From: Flaccisagitta enflata
Taxonomy: Eukaryota > Chaetognatha > Sagittoidea > Aphragmophora
Assembly: GCA_965153355.1 (NCBI GenBank)
Contig: OZ231126.1
Coordinates: forward strand, 68,696,001-68,760,000
Direction: 5' to 3'
DNA length: 64,000 bases
Made by a program: the position numbers and the translations under genes. Position 1 is the first letter of the stretch. The number at the start of each line of letters is the position of its first letter. Below are positions 10,435-22,362 of the stretch, in pieces. The notes beneath the pieces are model-generated. The model was not told where the DNA came from and did not search any database. It saw only the letters and a program-made list of their open reading frames with translations.

Positions 10435-11029
10435 CCTTGCAGTCTGGTTGATGGGCTGACCACAATTGATAAATGGAATTTAGTTAACTGTCAATACACT
10501 ATGCAAAAAAAAGAAAAAAAGTGTCAACATACAAAATATCATCTCAGTGAACAAAGATGAGATGGAGTGAAACCACTGAATCGAGTCAAGCTAATCATCT
10601 AGTTATCTCATTTCATAAACCTGAGGAAAAACTAGTGATATGGTCAATATCAGTGCAGACAGTGTAGACGTATTGTTTACAGCGCAATACCACCAACACA
10701 GGCACTTGCAGAAAAGCTTCAAAATCTTCGTTTCTCGTGCTGACAGACCTTGACCGACTGGCAGAAGGACAAACACCCAGCCAAGTTGCGTGTCCGCAGC
10801 TAAAAATAAAACTAGACCGAATAGGTATTGCAGCAGTAATTATTTAAAAACTGGTGACGCGGCGAATATGGTTCATTCCTCTGATCTTCCCTTTTTACGT
10901 GCGTCCACGCACTTATACTTCTAGGAGAGGTCATGTTGGTTGGTTGGTTGGTTGGTTGTTTGGTCAGTCACGCAGACGTTTGAAATGTGCAAAATGGCCA
11001 ATTCTGACGTCTTTCTTCATACCTATCAC
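10433..11029. other. Spacer with CYGT-element fragments
   Basis: A minus-strand left-end fragment lies at about 10,748-10,806 (ending GTTGCGTGTCCGCAGCTAAAAA). A plus-strand fragment lies at about 10,893-10,965 (GCGTCCACGCACTTATACTTC then GGTTGGTTGGTTGG). The remainder is unassigned. Confidence 0.5.
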
Positions 11030-11245
11030 CATTCATCCATGCATTTATTCGTTCATGCAATTGTTCATTCATTTATTCATTTATTATTTATTTTTTTATT
11101 CATTTATTTTCTATCATTATTGTTATTTTTTTATTTTTTTTTATTATTTCTTTTATTATTATTATTTTATTTATTATTATTTATTTTTATTTATTCATTT
11201 ATTATTTATTCATTCATTTATTTTTTTTTTTCATTTATTCATTTC
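11030..11245. repeat. ATTT/ATTC-rich low-complexity tract
   Basis: Degenerate TTCATTTATT and TTATTATTT repeats fill the tract. Confidence 0.85.
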
Positions 11246-12049
11246 AAGGTCCGAGCTCTTAGTGGTATCCAGGCTCTCAAGCTTGATCCTAACCTCAGGC
11301 CAAGATCTAGCCTCCTCCCAAGTCTGCCTGGTGCAGTCCCAGCCTTGAGCTCAATCTCCCAGGAAACCACAGGCTCAGCTGGAATTTTGAGAGAGAGGAG
11401 GATGGAGAGAGAAGGAGAATCTGTGTGTGAAAGCATAGGTCATCGGCCCTCGGGCCACTGCCCAAAATATCTGGTGATATTGTGGACAGTCTGTTTTTTG
11501 GCTACCTCATAGATTCCTGGATCAGCTACGCCTTTTTAACATCTTATAGTATGATCGAAACTGAACAGAAACCTGCTTACGACGCGAGAAGACACTCTGC
11601 TCTTACTGTTGGGCACACTGGTTTTGCTGATGGCATGCGCGATGGCGCTTCTCATCGCTAATTTCATGAAGATATCGTGACTGCTATTTGATAGCCAGAA
11701 TTACTGCCGTGGTCATTAGGTCACCGTTTGTCCATCATACATTCATTTTCAGCTATTGTCATTAATCAAATGAATGGATCATGGATCTCGAATTTTATTT
11801 GACTGTTAATTCATAAACTGTTATGTGTTCATGCATGCAAGAGAGAATTCAAGAATTCTTGATCTGTGATAATTTAAAAGAGAAAATCATGAGCTTTGAC
11901 AATTATGCATTTGCACGTTAATTTTTATTAGGCGATGCACATATTTCCTGGTAGAATCACTTTTACCACGCATTATTATCAATAAAAAGATGCATTTTGG
12001 TGGCTTATTGTGGTAACTAAGTATAAAACTTAATGAAAATTCGACCGTG
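11246..12049. other. No recognised feature
   Basis: The stretch at 11,246-11,510 is more GC-rich than its surroundings and open in one frame, but shows no domain. The rest is AT-rich with no recognised content. Confidence 0.4.
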
Positions 12050-12312
12050 AAAAACACTTTAAATACTTTTATATGATTTCAATCTGTATTTCTACTGCTT
12101 TCATTTGGAATGGCATTGGTGATGAAAACTTGCCTTTCTTCATGATCCCTACACAAAGATTATCTTAAGAAAATGAACTTCTCTTTGGAGGATCATTCTA
12201 AACCGTTTGAATAAAGACCTGGGATGTCTATGTTAAAGATTTTTAATCTTTTGAAAATTAAGAAAAAATTTTAATTATTTTTTGTATCTTTGTCGAAGAA
12301 AAGAAGGTGCGT
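12050..12312 (+). repeat. Dispersed GGTGCGT family, copy 3
   Basis: It shares TTGGAATGGCATT, GATGAAAACTTGCC, TCTCTTTGGA, AAACCGTTTGA and the final GAAGGTGCGT with the copies at 1-243 and 9,422-9,735. Confidence 0.7.
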
Positions 12313-12456
12313 ATCATATCTCTACTAAGAAAGGGTTTGTCAATCGTCCATTGTTATTGATACCTCATAAAAAAAACAGTTTTAATATACCGATAACGTG
12401 TCTGTCAGAAAATGTTCTTTAAGATGATTTGTGCTTGTCGACAAGTGATCATACAT

Positions 12457-12459
<3 letters not shown>

Positions 12460-12530
<71 letters not shown>
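12460..12530. repeat. (TA)n microsatellite with CT and CA tails
   Basis: About 70 bp of uninterrupted TA, followed by short (CT)n at 12,530-12,544 and (CA)n. Confidence 0.95.
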
Positions 12531-12533
<3 letters not shown>

Positions 12534-12671
12534 CTCTCTCTCTGACACACACACACATTTTATCGTGGTCGTCATCATCGTTATTGTCCTCATCGACTTC
12601 CCCATCATCATTGTTAACTTTCTCGTCATTTTTGTCTACCTTGTTCATCTTCCTCATGAGGTTAATAGTGC

Positions 12672-12856
12672 TACAATCACTAAAATCTCATTTGCATATT
12701 GCGGTATTGATAAGAACTCATCTCTTTTCATATACTCTCCCGAATGAGTAGACAAAAATTGAGGTAGGGTAAGGTTGTACAGTATCTCAATGCAAAGGGT
12801 CACTAAAATCTCATTTGCATATTGTGGTATCCATAAAAATTCATCACATTTCACAA
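12672..12856. repeat. Imperfect ~124-bp tandem duplication
   Basis: CACTAAAATCTCATTTGCATATTG followed by a similar ~30 bp occurs at 12,677 and again at 12,801. Confidence 0.75.
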
Positions 12857-13159
12857 ACATTTTATAATCTGAAATTGTGATAAGGTCTATGTTTTTAACC
12901 GATCATAAATTAGCTCGTCATTGCTTATGACATCCTACTATCCATCCATACTTGCATAAATAAGTAAGACACAACACATAACATTAATGCTAAAAAGATT
13001 CATGAGGGAAAACTTAAAGCGCAAAACACCCTTGTCTCATGAGTACATCTCCCCATTCATCAATAAAGTTTTCTGGAATTATTGGGGAGATTGTTATGAG
13101 TACGAATGTGTCCTGTGACTAAGCTTCAGTCCGGCAGGCCTCACCCAATGTTCTCATAC
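12857..13159. other. No recognised feature
   Basis: AT-rich sequence upstream of the first CT array. It could contain the 5' terminus of the Helentron, but I see no diagnostic end. Confidence 0.35.
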
Positions 13160-13186
13160 GACTCTCTCTCTCTTTCTCTTTCTCTT

Positions 13187-13252
<66 letters not shown>
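13160..13252. repeat. (CT)n microsatellite
   Basis: About 90 bp of CT with a few TTT interruptions at its left side. Confidence 0.95.
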
Positions 13253-13255
<3 letters not shown>

Positions 13256-13593
13256 TTCGATGTAGAAACAAAATATTTTTGTGTGCTAGCTCTAAGATGT
13301 CTGTTTCTAAAATTACGAAATGACAACACAAAATTATTTCCTCTTTATACTACTCAGAAAGAAGAAAATGTGTAGCAATTTTGGAAGAGTTTGGGCAAAT
13401 TCACTAACACCATAATATACATATTACTCTCTTCAGAGAGTATGAATTTTCTTCAATCTTCTACCGAAAGATTTTCTAGAGATCATCATAACTCACATTA
13501 CAAAAGAGAAAATACCCCTCAGAACTTTTCTCATTCCTCTCTCTGTCTCTTTGTGACTGTCTTTATTTCTCTCTTTGTCTCTCTGCATCTCTG

Positions 13594-13657
<64 letters not shown>

Positions 13658-13766
13658 TCTCTCTCTCTCCCTCTCTTTCCTCTCTTTCTCTCTCTCTCTC
13701 TCTGTAACTAACCACCAAAAGGCCCTTTTGAGGGCCAACAACAACAATAAATCTCTCTCTCTCTCT

Positions 13767-13830
<64 letters not shown>
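13594..13830. repeat. (CT)n arrays immediately upstream of Helentron ATG
   Basis: Two long CT tracts flank the short unique stretch 13,704-13,750. Because CT repeats are open in every frame they lengthen the downstream reading frame artificially to position 13,575. The real start is taken at 13,854. Confidence 0.9.
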
Positions 13831-13833
<3 letters not shown>

Positions 13834-13853
13834 TCATTGCATTCTCTAGAGCC

Positions 13854-15419
13854 ATGGCTTCCCAGCCTCTACAAAGCCTGCTCCTAAAAAATGGTGGAAG
13901 AAACGATAGAAACTTGTGCTCATTGAACAGCAACATTCAGCTATTACGGCATATACCTGAATTCACTTCAATAGTAGCCAGCATGCAGGATGAGTCTGCT
14001 CTTTTAAGTGTCTTAAGTAATTTGTTTTCTCAATGTGGAAGTAACATATCAATCAGTGCTTCACTTTTTAGGCAACTTTTAGCAACTCAAGTCAGAAGGC
14101 CACTAGACTCAGGAGAACAATATGACACTGTTGAAATTCTCAATTATTTGTTAGATATCTTTCCGAATGAGCTTTTTCATTTTGATACCTCCACACAATA
14201 CAGATTCAAGATTGATGGAAAGGCCACATCATGTCCATTTTGCAAACAGTTTCCTGGCGAAATTCCTGGATCTGATAAAATTTTGAAAATAGTATTGCCA
14301 AATTCACAAACAAGGTTATCACTGCAGGCACTGGTAAACATAACATTTTCTCCTGTGAACCAGCAAGATGGAAGAAGGTGTAATAACTGCTTGAATAATG
14401 ATCCAAATACCCCTTTAATGCCTTCTGTTGAGAAAACAAATATTTCAAATCATCCTCCTTATCTTTTCATGCAAATCCTTAGGATGAGGTACAATCAAGG
14501 AAAGACAGAGAAGAATTGCACTCCTATAGATGTTCAAACAGAGATAATCATAGATCAACATTATTATCAAATAATTGGCATGGTCACTCACATGGGCACC
14601 GCAGATGCTGGCCATAACAGAGCTTATCTTAGAGTGCAATCGGAGTGGTACATATGCGAGGATGACAAGCCAGTGCGGAAGCAAACCCCTGTTGACAATC
14701 CATGTGAACAAAGTTACTGCTTACTTTGGAAAAAAAAAGTCTCAGAAGACATGCCAGTCGTGCGACAGTGTCCTGTTACTCCCAATAGTCTTCCAAATTC
14801 CTCAAAGTCTTCATCATTTGCCCAAGTGGTCAGTAAATCACCTCCAGGTGAAGCATCAATGCAAAAAAAGCAAGTGAGCAAGGTTAAAGATGAGAAACCT
14901 TTTTTTGGTATTCCTGAGGAAGCTATAAAGAAGAAAACTATATGTAAAGTATGTAATAAAAGTTTCATTAACCTCAATCTTCATATCAGTCTTAAGGAAA
15001 AATGTAGAGAAGGATATGATGAAGGCAAAAGAGAGCGGGAAAAGGAAGACCGAAAAAGAGAAAAAAGCAAAGAAAGGATGAGAGAATATCGAAAAAGAAA
15101 GAATGAAGGGAATGAAGAGAGTCTTAATGCCCAAAGAGAAAAGGAAGCAAAAGGAAGACAAACAAGGAGAATGGAAGAAAGGGATGAAAATCCAGAGGCT
15201 TATGCAGAAAAGAGAGCAACAGAAAAGCGAAGTGAAAGATTGAAGGAAAAGGAAGAAAATCCAAAGGCTTACGCAGAAAAAAGAGCAACAGAAAAGCAAA
15301 ATGAAAGAATGAAGGAAAAGGAAGAAAATCCAGAGGCTTATGCTGAAAAGGAAGCAGAAGGAAGACAAACAAGGAGAATGAAAGAAAGGAAGAAAGGATA
15401 CAGAGGCCTATGCAGATAA
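13854..15419 (+). pseudogene. Helentron N-terminal part: USP-like deubiquitinase, zinc finger, coiled-coil repeats
   Basis: The start is the ATG at 13,854 (context GAGCCATGG, purine at -3, G at +4), giving 521 codons. Residues ~15-290 look like a ubiquitin-specific protease (peptidase C19). The Cys box NLCSLNSNIQLL has C22, with N17 at the oxyanion position. Two CxxC pairs (C127/C130 and C176/C179) fit the zinc-binding fingers. The His box GHNRAYLR has H254, followed by WYICEDD with D270/D271 and a final SYCLLWKKK strand. By family knowledge this would remove ubiquitin from host or element proteins. Residues ~360-385 hold a zinc-finger-like CKVCNKSF...H....C. Charged ~23-residue repeats (NPEAYAEKRATEKQSERL type) follow. 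A ~1-nt insertion throws the frame into a stop at 15,417. Confidence 0.85.
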
Positions 15420-16620
15420 GAGAGCAACAGAAAAGCAAAGTGAAAGATTGAAGGAAAAGGAAGAAAATCCTGAGGCTTTTGCTAAAAAGGAGGCAGAAGG
15501 AAGACAAACAAGGAGAATGCAAGAAAGAGAAAAAAATCCAGAGGCTTATGATGAAAAGGAGGCAGAGACAGAAAAGCAAAGTGAAAGATTGAAGGAAAAG
15601 GAAGAAAATCCAGAGGCTTATGCAGAAAAGAGAGCAACAGAAAAGCAAAGTGAAAGATTGAAGGAAAAGGAAGAAAATCCAGAGGCTTATGCTGAAAAGG
15701 AGGCAGAGGGTAGACAAACAAGGAGAATGCAAGAAAAGGAAGAAAATCCAACGCAATTCAGACTTAAGGAAAGGATAAGAAAACAACAGTATCGAATGCA
15801 GAAAGTTGATACTCCTTTTAAAAGGAAGAAGGCTTTTCTTAATTCTACCCGAGATGGCAGAATCTTTTTCTGCATTTGTTGCCATCGAAGGCTTCATGGT
15901 ACCCAAGTTATAGAGCTTGAGGACAACTGGAAAGAGTTCATGGAGAAAAAATTTCCAAAATCAGTAGATAAGCTGATTGGCCCAATTCCTGAAAGATGCT
16001 TTTACCCCCCAGTACCCCTTGGGGTGGACTCATACAAGCTTGAAAGTAATCATGTCTGTCATACTTGCAGAAAGTATCTTGAAGCTAATAAGATGGCACC
16101 AATGTCAAACCAAAATAATCTTCAACTGATTGATTTTGCTGAATATCCTCAATTAAAACTAAGTGAACTTGAACAACAGCTTATCGCTCGGAACATAATC
16201 TTTCAAAAAATTGTGTTATTACCAAAAAGCAGAATGAATGCTATGAAAGATAAAACAGTAAGTGTCCCTATTGAGCATTCAGATGTTATTGAGACCATTG
16301 AGACCCTAACAACGTTACCAAGAACACCCCAGGATGCTAGTTTAGCAGTTGTCCAACTAAAAAGAAGATTGGGTTATCCAGGTGTTCATAAACAACAGCT
16401 AATTGATATAAAAAAAGTTCATCAAGCCTTGAGAGTATTTATAAGTATGAAAAATCCACATTATGAAAACATATTAGAGGATCAAGATTTCAAGAAAAGA
16501 TGTTATCAATCTGATCCAGATGGTTTTAAGGTATTATTTCCAGATGATGATGCCTGTAATGAGGATGTTGACACAGCTTCCCAAGGAATAGATTTATCTA
16601 CTTTAGAAATAGATTCACAA
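15391..16620 (+). pseudogene. Helentron middle part: remaining coiled-coil repeats and DUF6570-like region
   Basis: This is the same protein continued in the next frame after the shift. Up to about 15,760 it carries four more NPEAYAEK-type repeats, then a basic stretch, then CxC(C)..R and CHTC motifs (FFCICCHRRLHG, HVCHTC). The segment LSELEQQLIARNIIFQKIVLLPKSR is typical of the region before the Helitron Rep domain (DUF6570-like), with 'VVQLKRRLGYPG' following. It ends at TAA 16,621-16,623. Translation resumes in the same frame at once, so the stop is a point lesion, not a natural terminus. Confidence 0.85.
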
Positions 16621-16623
16621 TAA

Positions 16624-18648
16624 CAATTTTACAAATCAAATGAAAATGATACAGATCTAAAATGTGGTACTGAGCAGGATAAAGAGGATGAGGAACAGGA
16701 ATATAGGGAAAAAGATGCCATAGGAAAAAACCAATTTTATTATAATAGGTCCACCTGCTTTGGAAACAATCATCCTGAAATAAACATAGAAGAAAACACC
16801 ACTGAACCTACAAAAGTAGCACCTGAGGTAGCACCTGGCCAGGGTAAAATACCCAAAAGTTTACTAACAGAGAAGAATTTTGAAGTAAAGTCATTTCCTT
16901 GTTTTTTCCCTAATGGAAAAAATGGTTTAGATCAGGAAAGAAAAACAAGATTAAGTGATCAGGAATTAAGTGATCAGGACTACTGGGGGCAAAGGATCTT
17001 GAATATAGAAGATAGATTTTCAGGCTGTCCACCATATGTTTTTGCAGCAGCAGCTCACACTGAAATGAAACAAATGCAAAGAAACATAAATCTCTCATTT
17101 CAAAAAGGTTTAGAAAAAGTCAATCCTGATGGAGTCAATCCTGATGGATCATGTATCTACACATTAGAAGATCCTTATATGGTATTAGATAATATAAGAA
17201 ATACCCCACGATACTGGAAAAAAGCAAGGCAGGAATTGTATGCAAAATTAGAAAATCTGGGACCCTTCACATTTTTCTTTACCCTCTCATGTGCTGACAT
17301 GAGATGGAGTGAATATTTTACATCTTTGTTGGAAGGACATAAGGTAACTTTTACAAGTATTGATGGTCAAGAAGAGTTTTTCATTGATGATCAACCATTG
17401 GATGAATTTCTCAAGGCATATCCCAGTAAACATGAATTGATTAAGACTAATCTCCTCAATGCTACTCTTAACTTTCAACATAGGCTCAAGATGTTTCTTA
17501 AGCATATAGTCTTATCCAATGGATCAACATTACCACTCAGTCATTACAATTACAGAATTGAATTCCAGTTTCGTGGGGCCCCGCATGCACATGGGACATT
17601 ATGGCCAGATTGGAAAAGATTCAAAAATTTACCTAGTGAAGATGTGAAAAGGATCCAAGAAGCTTTAAATCGCATAAAATCGGGAGAAAAACTTTCCATA
17701 TGCCACAATGATTCCCTTGTAAAGTTTGCAGATCAGTTCATCTCTGTCTCATTACATGATCCCTCAACAGCATCTATTGTAAAAGATGTAAACATTCATA
17801 ATCATACCAAGAAGGCTTGCCAAAAATACAACACCAAGTGCAGGTTTCAGTTCCCAAAATTTCCAGTTTTCAAAACAGTCATAAGTGCTCCATCAAATAT
17901 TGTTTACCCTGATGAAAATGAGCGAAAGATAAATATGAAGCGATACACAAAGTTTCTTGAAGGAGTAAAAGAAGTCTTGGAAGATGAGAACATTATGAAA
18001 GACTTAACAACTTACAAGCAAGCAGAGGTGCAACAGATTTTTGAGGAGAGAAAATTGAAATGGAGGCTACAACAATTGCTTCTTGAGATGGAGCATAATA
18101 AAGATGTACCGTTTGATATCAGTCCAGCTGACTTACAGGGATATCTTGATAAGTTTAAGGATGAGAATGGCTGCTGCAGAAAAGAAGAGTTAATGGCTGA
18201 GCAATTGCGCCTTAGTAATCATGATGAAGAAATGAAGGGCCTCATGCAGGAACGAACTGAAAAAATGCTTGAGTTTGTAGACAAAGAAAAAATTGATGTT
18301 AAGGCTTCCTCCCTCTTGAATGAATATCTTGATGCTCTTTCAGTCAATAAGAAAGGTTATAGCATTCACTATAAGAGGGATGTAATGGAAACTATGGTCA
18401 ATACCTACAATCCGGAATGGATATGTGCATGGAATGGAAACATGGATTTGCAGTTGTGCCTTGACTACTTTGCGGTAATAACCTATATCAGCGACTACTA
18501 TTGCAAAGATGACACAGGGACAATGCAAATGCTGCAAGAAGCTTTGAAAGAGTCAAGAAATGACAATCTGAAAACTCAATTACAGAAGATGGTGTCAGTG
18601 TTTCTAACACATAGGCATATGGGAGAAAGTGAGGCCTATTACAGGATA
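16624..18648 (+). pseudogene. Helentron Rep (HUH/Y2 nickase) domain
   Basis: This is in frame with the preceding segment. Conserved Helitron-like landmarks run in order: FPCFFPNGKNGL, YWGQRILNIEDRF (about 16,980), FTFFFTLSCADMRWSEYF (about 17,265-17,325), IEFQFRGAPHAHGTLW with the HUH-type His-x-His at 17,584-17,592, and LDYFAVITYISDYYCKDD with the two candidate nicking tyrosines at 18,484 and 18,496. By family knowledge this domain cleaves one strand and covalently holds the 5' end. A charged helical insert lies between them (about 17,990-18,330). The frame ends at TGA 18,649-18,651 inside the conserved EAYYRI/PSM block, again with uninterrupted continuation after it. Confidence 0.9.
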
Positions 18649-18651
18649 TGA

Positions 18652-19633
18652 CCCAGCATGAACATGAAATATTCAAGCACAACTTGTGTCTTTGCACAGA
18701 CTGGCTTCTCTCCAAGCAGGTTTTTAGAAAAGTTAGATGAAAGAGATACAAAGTACTGTGAAAAAGTGATTCAGGTGCAGGGAAGAACTGGTAAGTATCA
18801 AGAAAAACCTTCTCTGTATGATAAGTACTTAAGAAGAGATTGCATTAGTCAACCATACTTACAAATGCTAAGTTATGCTCAGTTTGTAAAATGCTATCAG
18901 GAATCAGGTTCAGTTGACAAAAAGTATGATTTCAAACAATGCATAATTATGAAGGAAGATGACAGTGAGGGTGAAGAAGTACTGGGGCACCATATCATCA
19001 CCCCAAATTATGAGGACGAAGAGACAGCCATTGAATTACCACAATTCATAAGAATTTGTGATTTGAAACCTGGAGAATTACCTTATATGAAAAGACGCTC
19101 ACCACAGGTTTTAAGATATCATAAGTTTAATAAGGAAAAAAATCCACATGAATATCATTACTCAGAGCTGCAGTTGTATCATCCACATGGACTTTTTTCC
19201 AAGCAGCAAAATTTTGACCTTCAAGAAGAAAAAGAAAACTTTGAAATCTGCAAAGAAACCTTCCTGAATTCAGCAGTCTCAAGTGTAAAGCAGAGAATAC
19301 TTCCATTTGTAGAGTCAGTAGAAGAGGGCCTAGAGCAAGCAAAAGAGCAAAATATCATAGGTGATGAATTGGATCCCAAAAATGAGCAAGACAGGAGTTT
19401 ATGCGAGGCTGAAGGGTTCGTGGATCATCCTGATTTTGCTTGGATTGATCCTGATAATTTTGAAACAGAGAAAGAAACATCTAGCACAGGCCTTTTCAAA
19501 ACTGTCATTATTGATTCAGAGGAAAATCTTCATAGAGAGACACAAAAGCTGGATCCTGATCAGCAGATAGTTTTCAATAAAGTCCTAAATTTTGCCTGCC
19601 AGATAAAAGCTTCGCGCAAGACGCAAGCCCAAG
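18652..19633 (+). pseudogene. Helentron Rep-helicase linker region
   Basis: In frame after the TGA. It begins with the PSMNMKYSS block that normally follows EAYYRI, continues through FLEKLDERD and RSPQVLRYHKFNKEKNPHEY, and ends with LDPDQQIVFNKVLNFA, the segment that precedes the PIF1 Walker A motif. The sequence is cut at 19,634 by the foldback element. The codons just before the junction (RKTQ) and just after the element (VKPPLL) join in frame. Confidence 0.88.
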
Positions 19634-20866
19634 CCCTCACATGCATATCTTCAGCTAGCATGTAAAAAAAAAAAAAAATCTTTGAGGGTGGCAAAAAAAA
19701 AGTGATTTCTATGTAAAATTGCATCAGGAATCCATTTTTGATGTTTTTAGGGCCCTACGAGGGGGCCCCTAAAAACGCACCAAAACTACCAGCCAAAAAT
19801 AGCCTATTTTGGCTATTTTAGTTGTTAATTTTTTGCTTAATGAGACTCCAGCCCCCAAATTTTTTTGGTGGTAATACTTCTTGATGTAAGAGACTGAAAA
19901 AAAATGATCATCATGGTAAGTGATGGTTAGATACCTAAAAGGCCCAAAAAGGGCCCGTAAAAAACTATAAAAATATCACTTTTTTATTCATTTGCGATAA
20001 AATGCTTGAATTCAAAATTTGAAATGGAACTTCTCATTTTGTAACAAAGCTTCCTGCAAAGTTTTGTGGCCACTTTTGAACAACTTCACGTTGAAATTAT
20101 ACTCCAAAAAACAAAATTCGACCAAAAAAAAACCAATTTTTGAGTTTTCTTACATGAAAACACTATTTCAAGGTCCCTGAATCCAGATTTTTTTTTTGAA
20201 AAATGGTTAATCATAAATCTTGGGAGATCCCAGAAAAAAATTCAGCTGATATTTCCAAAAAATGGCCAGGTTATTACGGTTCAAAATGACCTGGTAAATG
20301 GAAAAAAACACAATTTTGTAACTTCAAGGCTGTAGTACTGAAAAATCATACTAAAAGTACACAAAATAGACATATTATAAAAAGAAAATGCATGGGGAAT
20401 CCATTACTGGTGGTTTGGGGCCCCTGGAAACACCCCCCCAAAAAAAGCTAAAAATTTCTTGTTCAAAGAGACCCAATCCTTCCAATTTTTTTTGGGCTAT
20501 ACTTCTTGATGTAAGAGACTGATGGAAAGAGAATCATGATGGTAGGTGATAGTTGGGGTAGGCCCAAAAGTTAGTAAAACATAGCAAAGGGCCTCATTTT
20601 TATTCACTCTGCGCGTCTGAAAATGTGGATTCCTAAAAATTTGAAATGGAAATTCTCAGGCTTTTCATGTAAATAGCTTCCTGCAAGAATTTTTGGGCAC
20701 TTTTAATTTAGCTTCATGGTAAAATTATGCTCAAACAATATTCGCCCCTAAAAGGGCCCCTAAAACCATTACTCTTGGGTCTGATATGAGTAGGTTACAA
20801 CTATGCAGACACGAAGGAATCATAACAGGGAGGGATGAAAATGGAAAGAGGGCAGTGAGTGACAAG

Positions 20867-20929
<63 letters not shown>

Positions 20930-22362
20930 AGAGAGACAAGAATGATGACAAAGATAATGAAGGAGAAGAAAAAGAACAAGAACAAGAAGAAAAACAACAA
21001 GAACAACAAGAAGGCGGAGAGAGAGAGAGAGAAGGGGGAGGTAGTGGGGAGTAGGAGACTGGTGATACGTAAAAAGAAAATTCAACTCGAAACAAAAGTC
21101 TTGGCAATAAATCTGTTTCTGTCGTTGTTGGTTGATGAAAAGACGACTCGCCTAAAACGTTGAAAACGGGAAGTTGATAGTAAAGTGCACGCGACAAAAA
21201 TTGGATTCCATGACCTTGAAATAGTGTCTACATGTGAGAAAACTAAAAAATTGGCTTATTTTGGGGCGAATTTTGATTTTTTGAGTATAATGTTACCATG
21301 AATCTGTTCAAAAGCTTTTTACATAAAATGAGAATCTCCATTTCAAATTTTTTTGGAATCCAAGCATTTTTGGACGCGCAGTGAATAAAAAAATGATATC
21401 TTTATGTTTTACGGGCCCCTTTCAGGCCTTTTTAGGTACCCCAACCATCATCTACCATCATGATTCTCTTTCCGTCAGTCTCTTACATCAAGAAGTATAG
21501 CCCAAACAAATTTGGAAGGATTGGGTCTCTTTAAACAAGACAATTTCTCAAAAAATAGCCAAAATAGGCCATTTTGCTTTTTTGAAGTGTTTCCAGAGAC
21601 TATGTAGAGCTAAACACAGTAATGAATTCCCATGCATTTCTTTTAATTTGTCTATTTTCCAGGTACTTTTAGTATAATTTTCAGTTCTACAGCCTAGGGG
21701 TTACAAAATTGTGTTTTTTTTCATTTACCAGGTCATTTTGAACCATAATAACTCGGCCATTTTTGAGATGCATGACTAACCATTTCAAAAAAAAAAATTG
21801 GATTCAGGGAACTTGAAATTGTGTTTTCATGTAAGAGTACTCAAAAATTGGTTTTTTTTTGGCCGAATTTTCTTTTTTGGAGCATAATTTCAACATGAAG
21901 CTGTTCAATAATGGCCACAAAACTTTGCAGGAAGCTTGTTGCATAAAATGAGAAGTTCCATTTCAAATTTTGTAGGAATCCAAGCATTTTTAGACGCGCA
22001 ATGAATAAAAAAGTGATATTTCTATGTTTTACGGGCCTTTTTTGGGCCTTTTTGTGCCCCAACCATCATACCATCATGATCATTTTTTTTCAGTCTCTTA
22101 CATCAAGAAGTATTACCACCAAAAAAATTTGGGGGTTGGGGTCTCATAAAGCAAAAAATTTTCAACAAAAATAGCCAAAATAGGCCATTTTTGGATGTTT
22201 TTTTTGGTGCGTTTCTAGGGGCCCCCTCGTAGGGCCCTAAAAACATCAAAAATGGAATCCTGATGTAATTTTACATAGAAATCACTTTTTTTTTGCCACC
22301 CTCAACGATTTTTTTTTTCTTACAAGAAATAACGCAGCTAGCTGAAGATATGCATGTGAGGG
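19634..22362. mobile_element. 2,729-bp foldback element inserted in the Helentron helicase
   Basis: The ends are CCCTCACATGCATATCTTC at 19,634 and its reverse complement ending at 22,362, extending into long imperfect inverted repeats of about 1.1 kb each (about 19,634-20,780 and 21,200-22,362). The flanks CAAGCCCAAG (19,624-19,633) and CAAGTCAAAC (22,363-22,372) match at 7 of 10 positions, including the first four. This fits a decayed 8-10-bp target duplication, as in Mutator-like foldbacks, or a 4-bp duplication CAAG. Each arm is itself two diverged tandem units that share TACTTCTTGATGTAAGAGACTG. The centre is a (GA)n tract plus lysine-rich purine sequence. No transposase frame is present. 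Confidence 0.9.
20868..20923. repeat. (GA)n microsatellite in foldback centre
   Basis: About 55 bp of GA, followed by GAGGGAGG and A-rich purine sequence. Confidence 0.95.

Noticed and set aside
13575-13853. N-terminal extension of the Helentron frame
   Set aside because: It encodes only Ser/Leu from a CT microsatellite. The ATG at 13,854 has good context and begins the recognisable domain.
16621-16623. TAA as a natural protein end, or part of an intron
   Set aside because: The Rep-region sequence continues in the same frame immediately after it, with no splice signals. A point nonsense mutation is simpler.
18649-18651. TGA as a recoding (selenocysteine or readthrough) site
   Set aside because: It lies in the conserved EAYYRI/PSM block, where relatives have an ordinary residue, and the element has other plain lesions.
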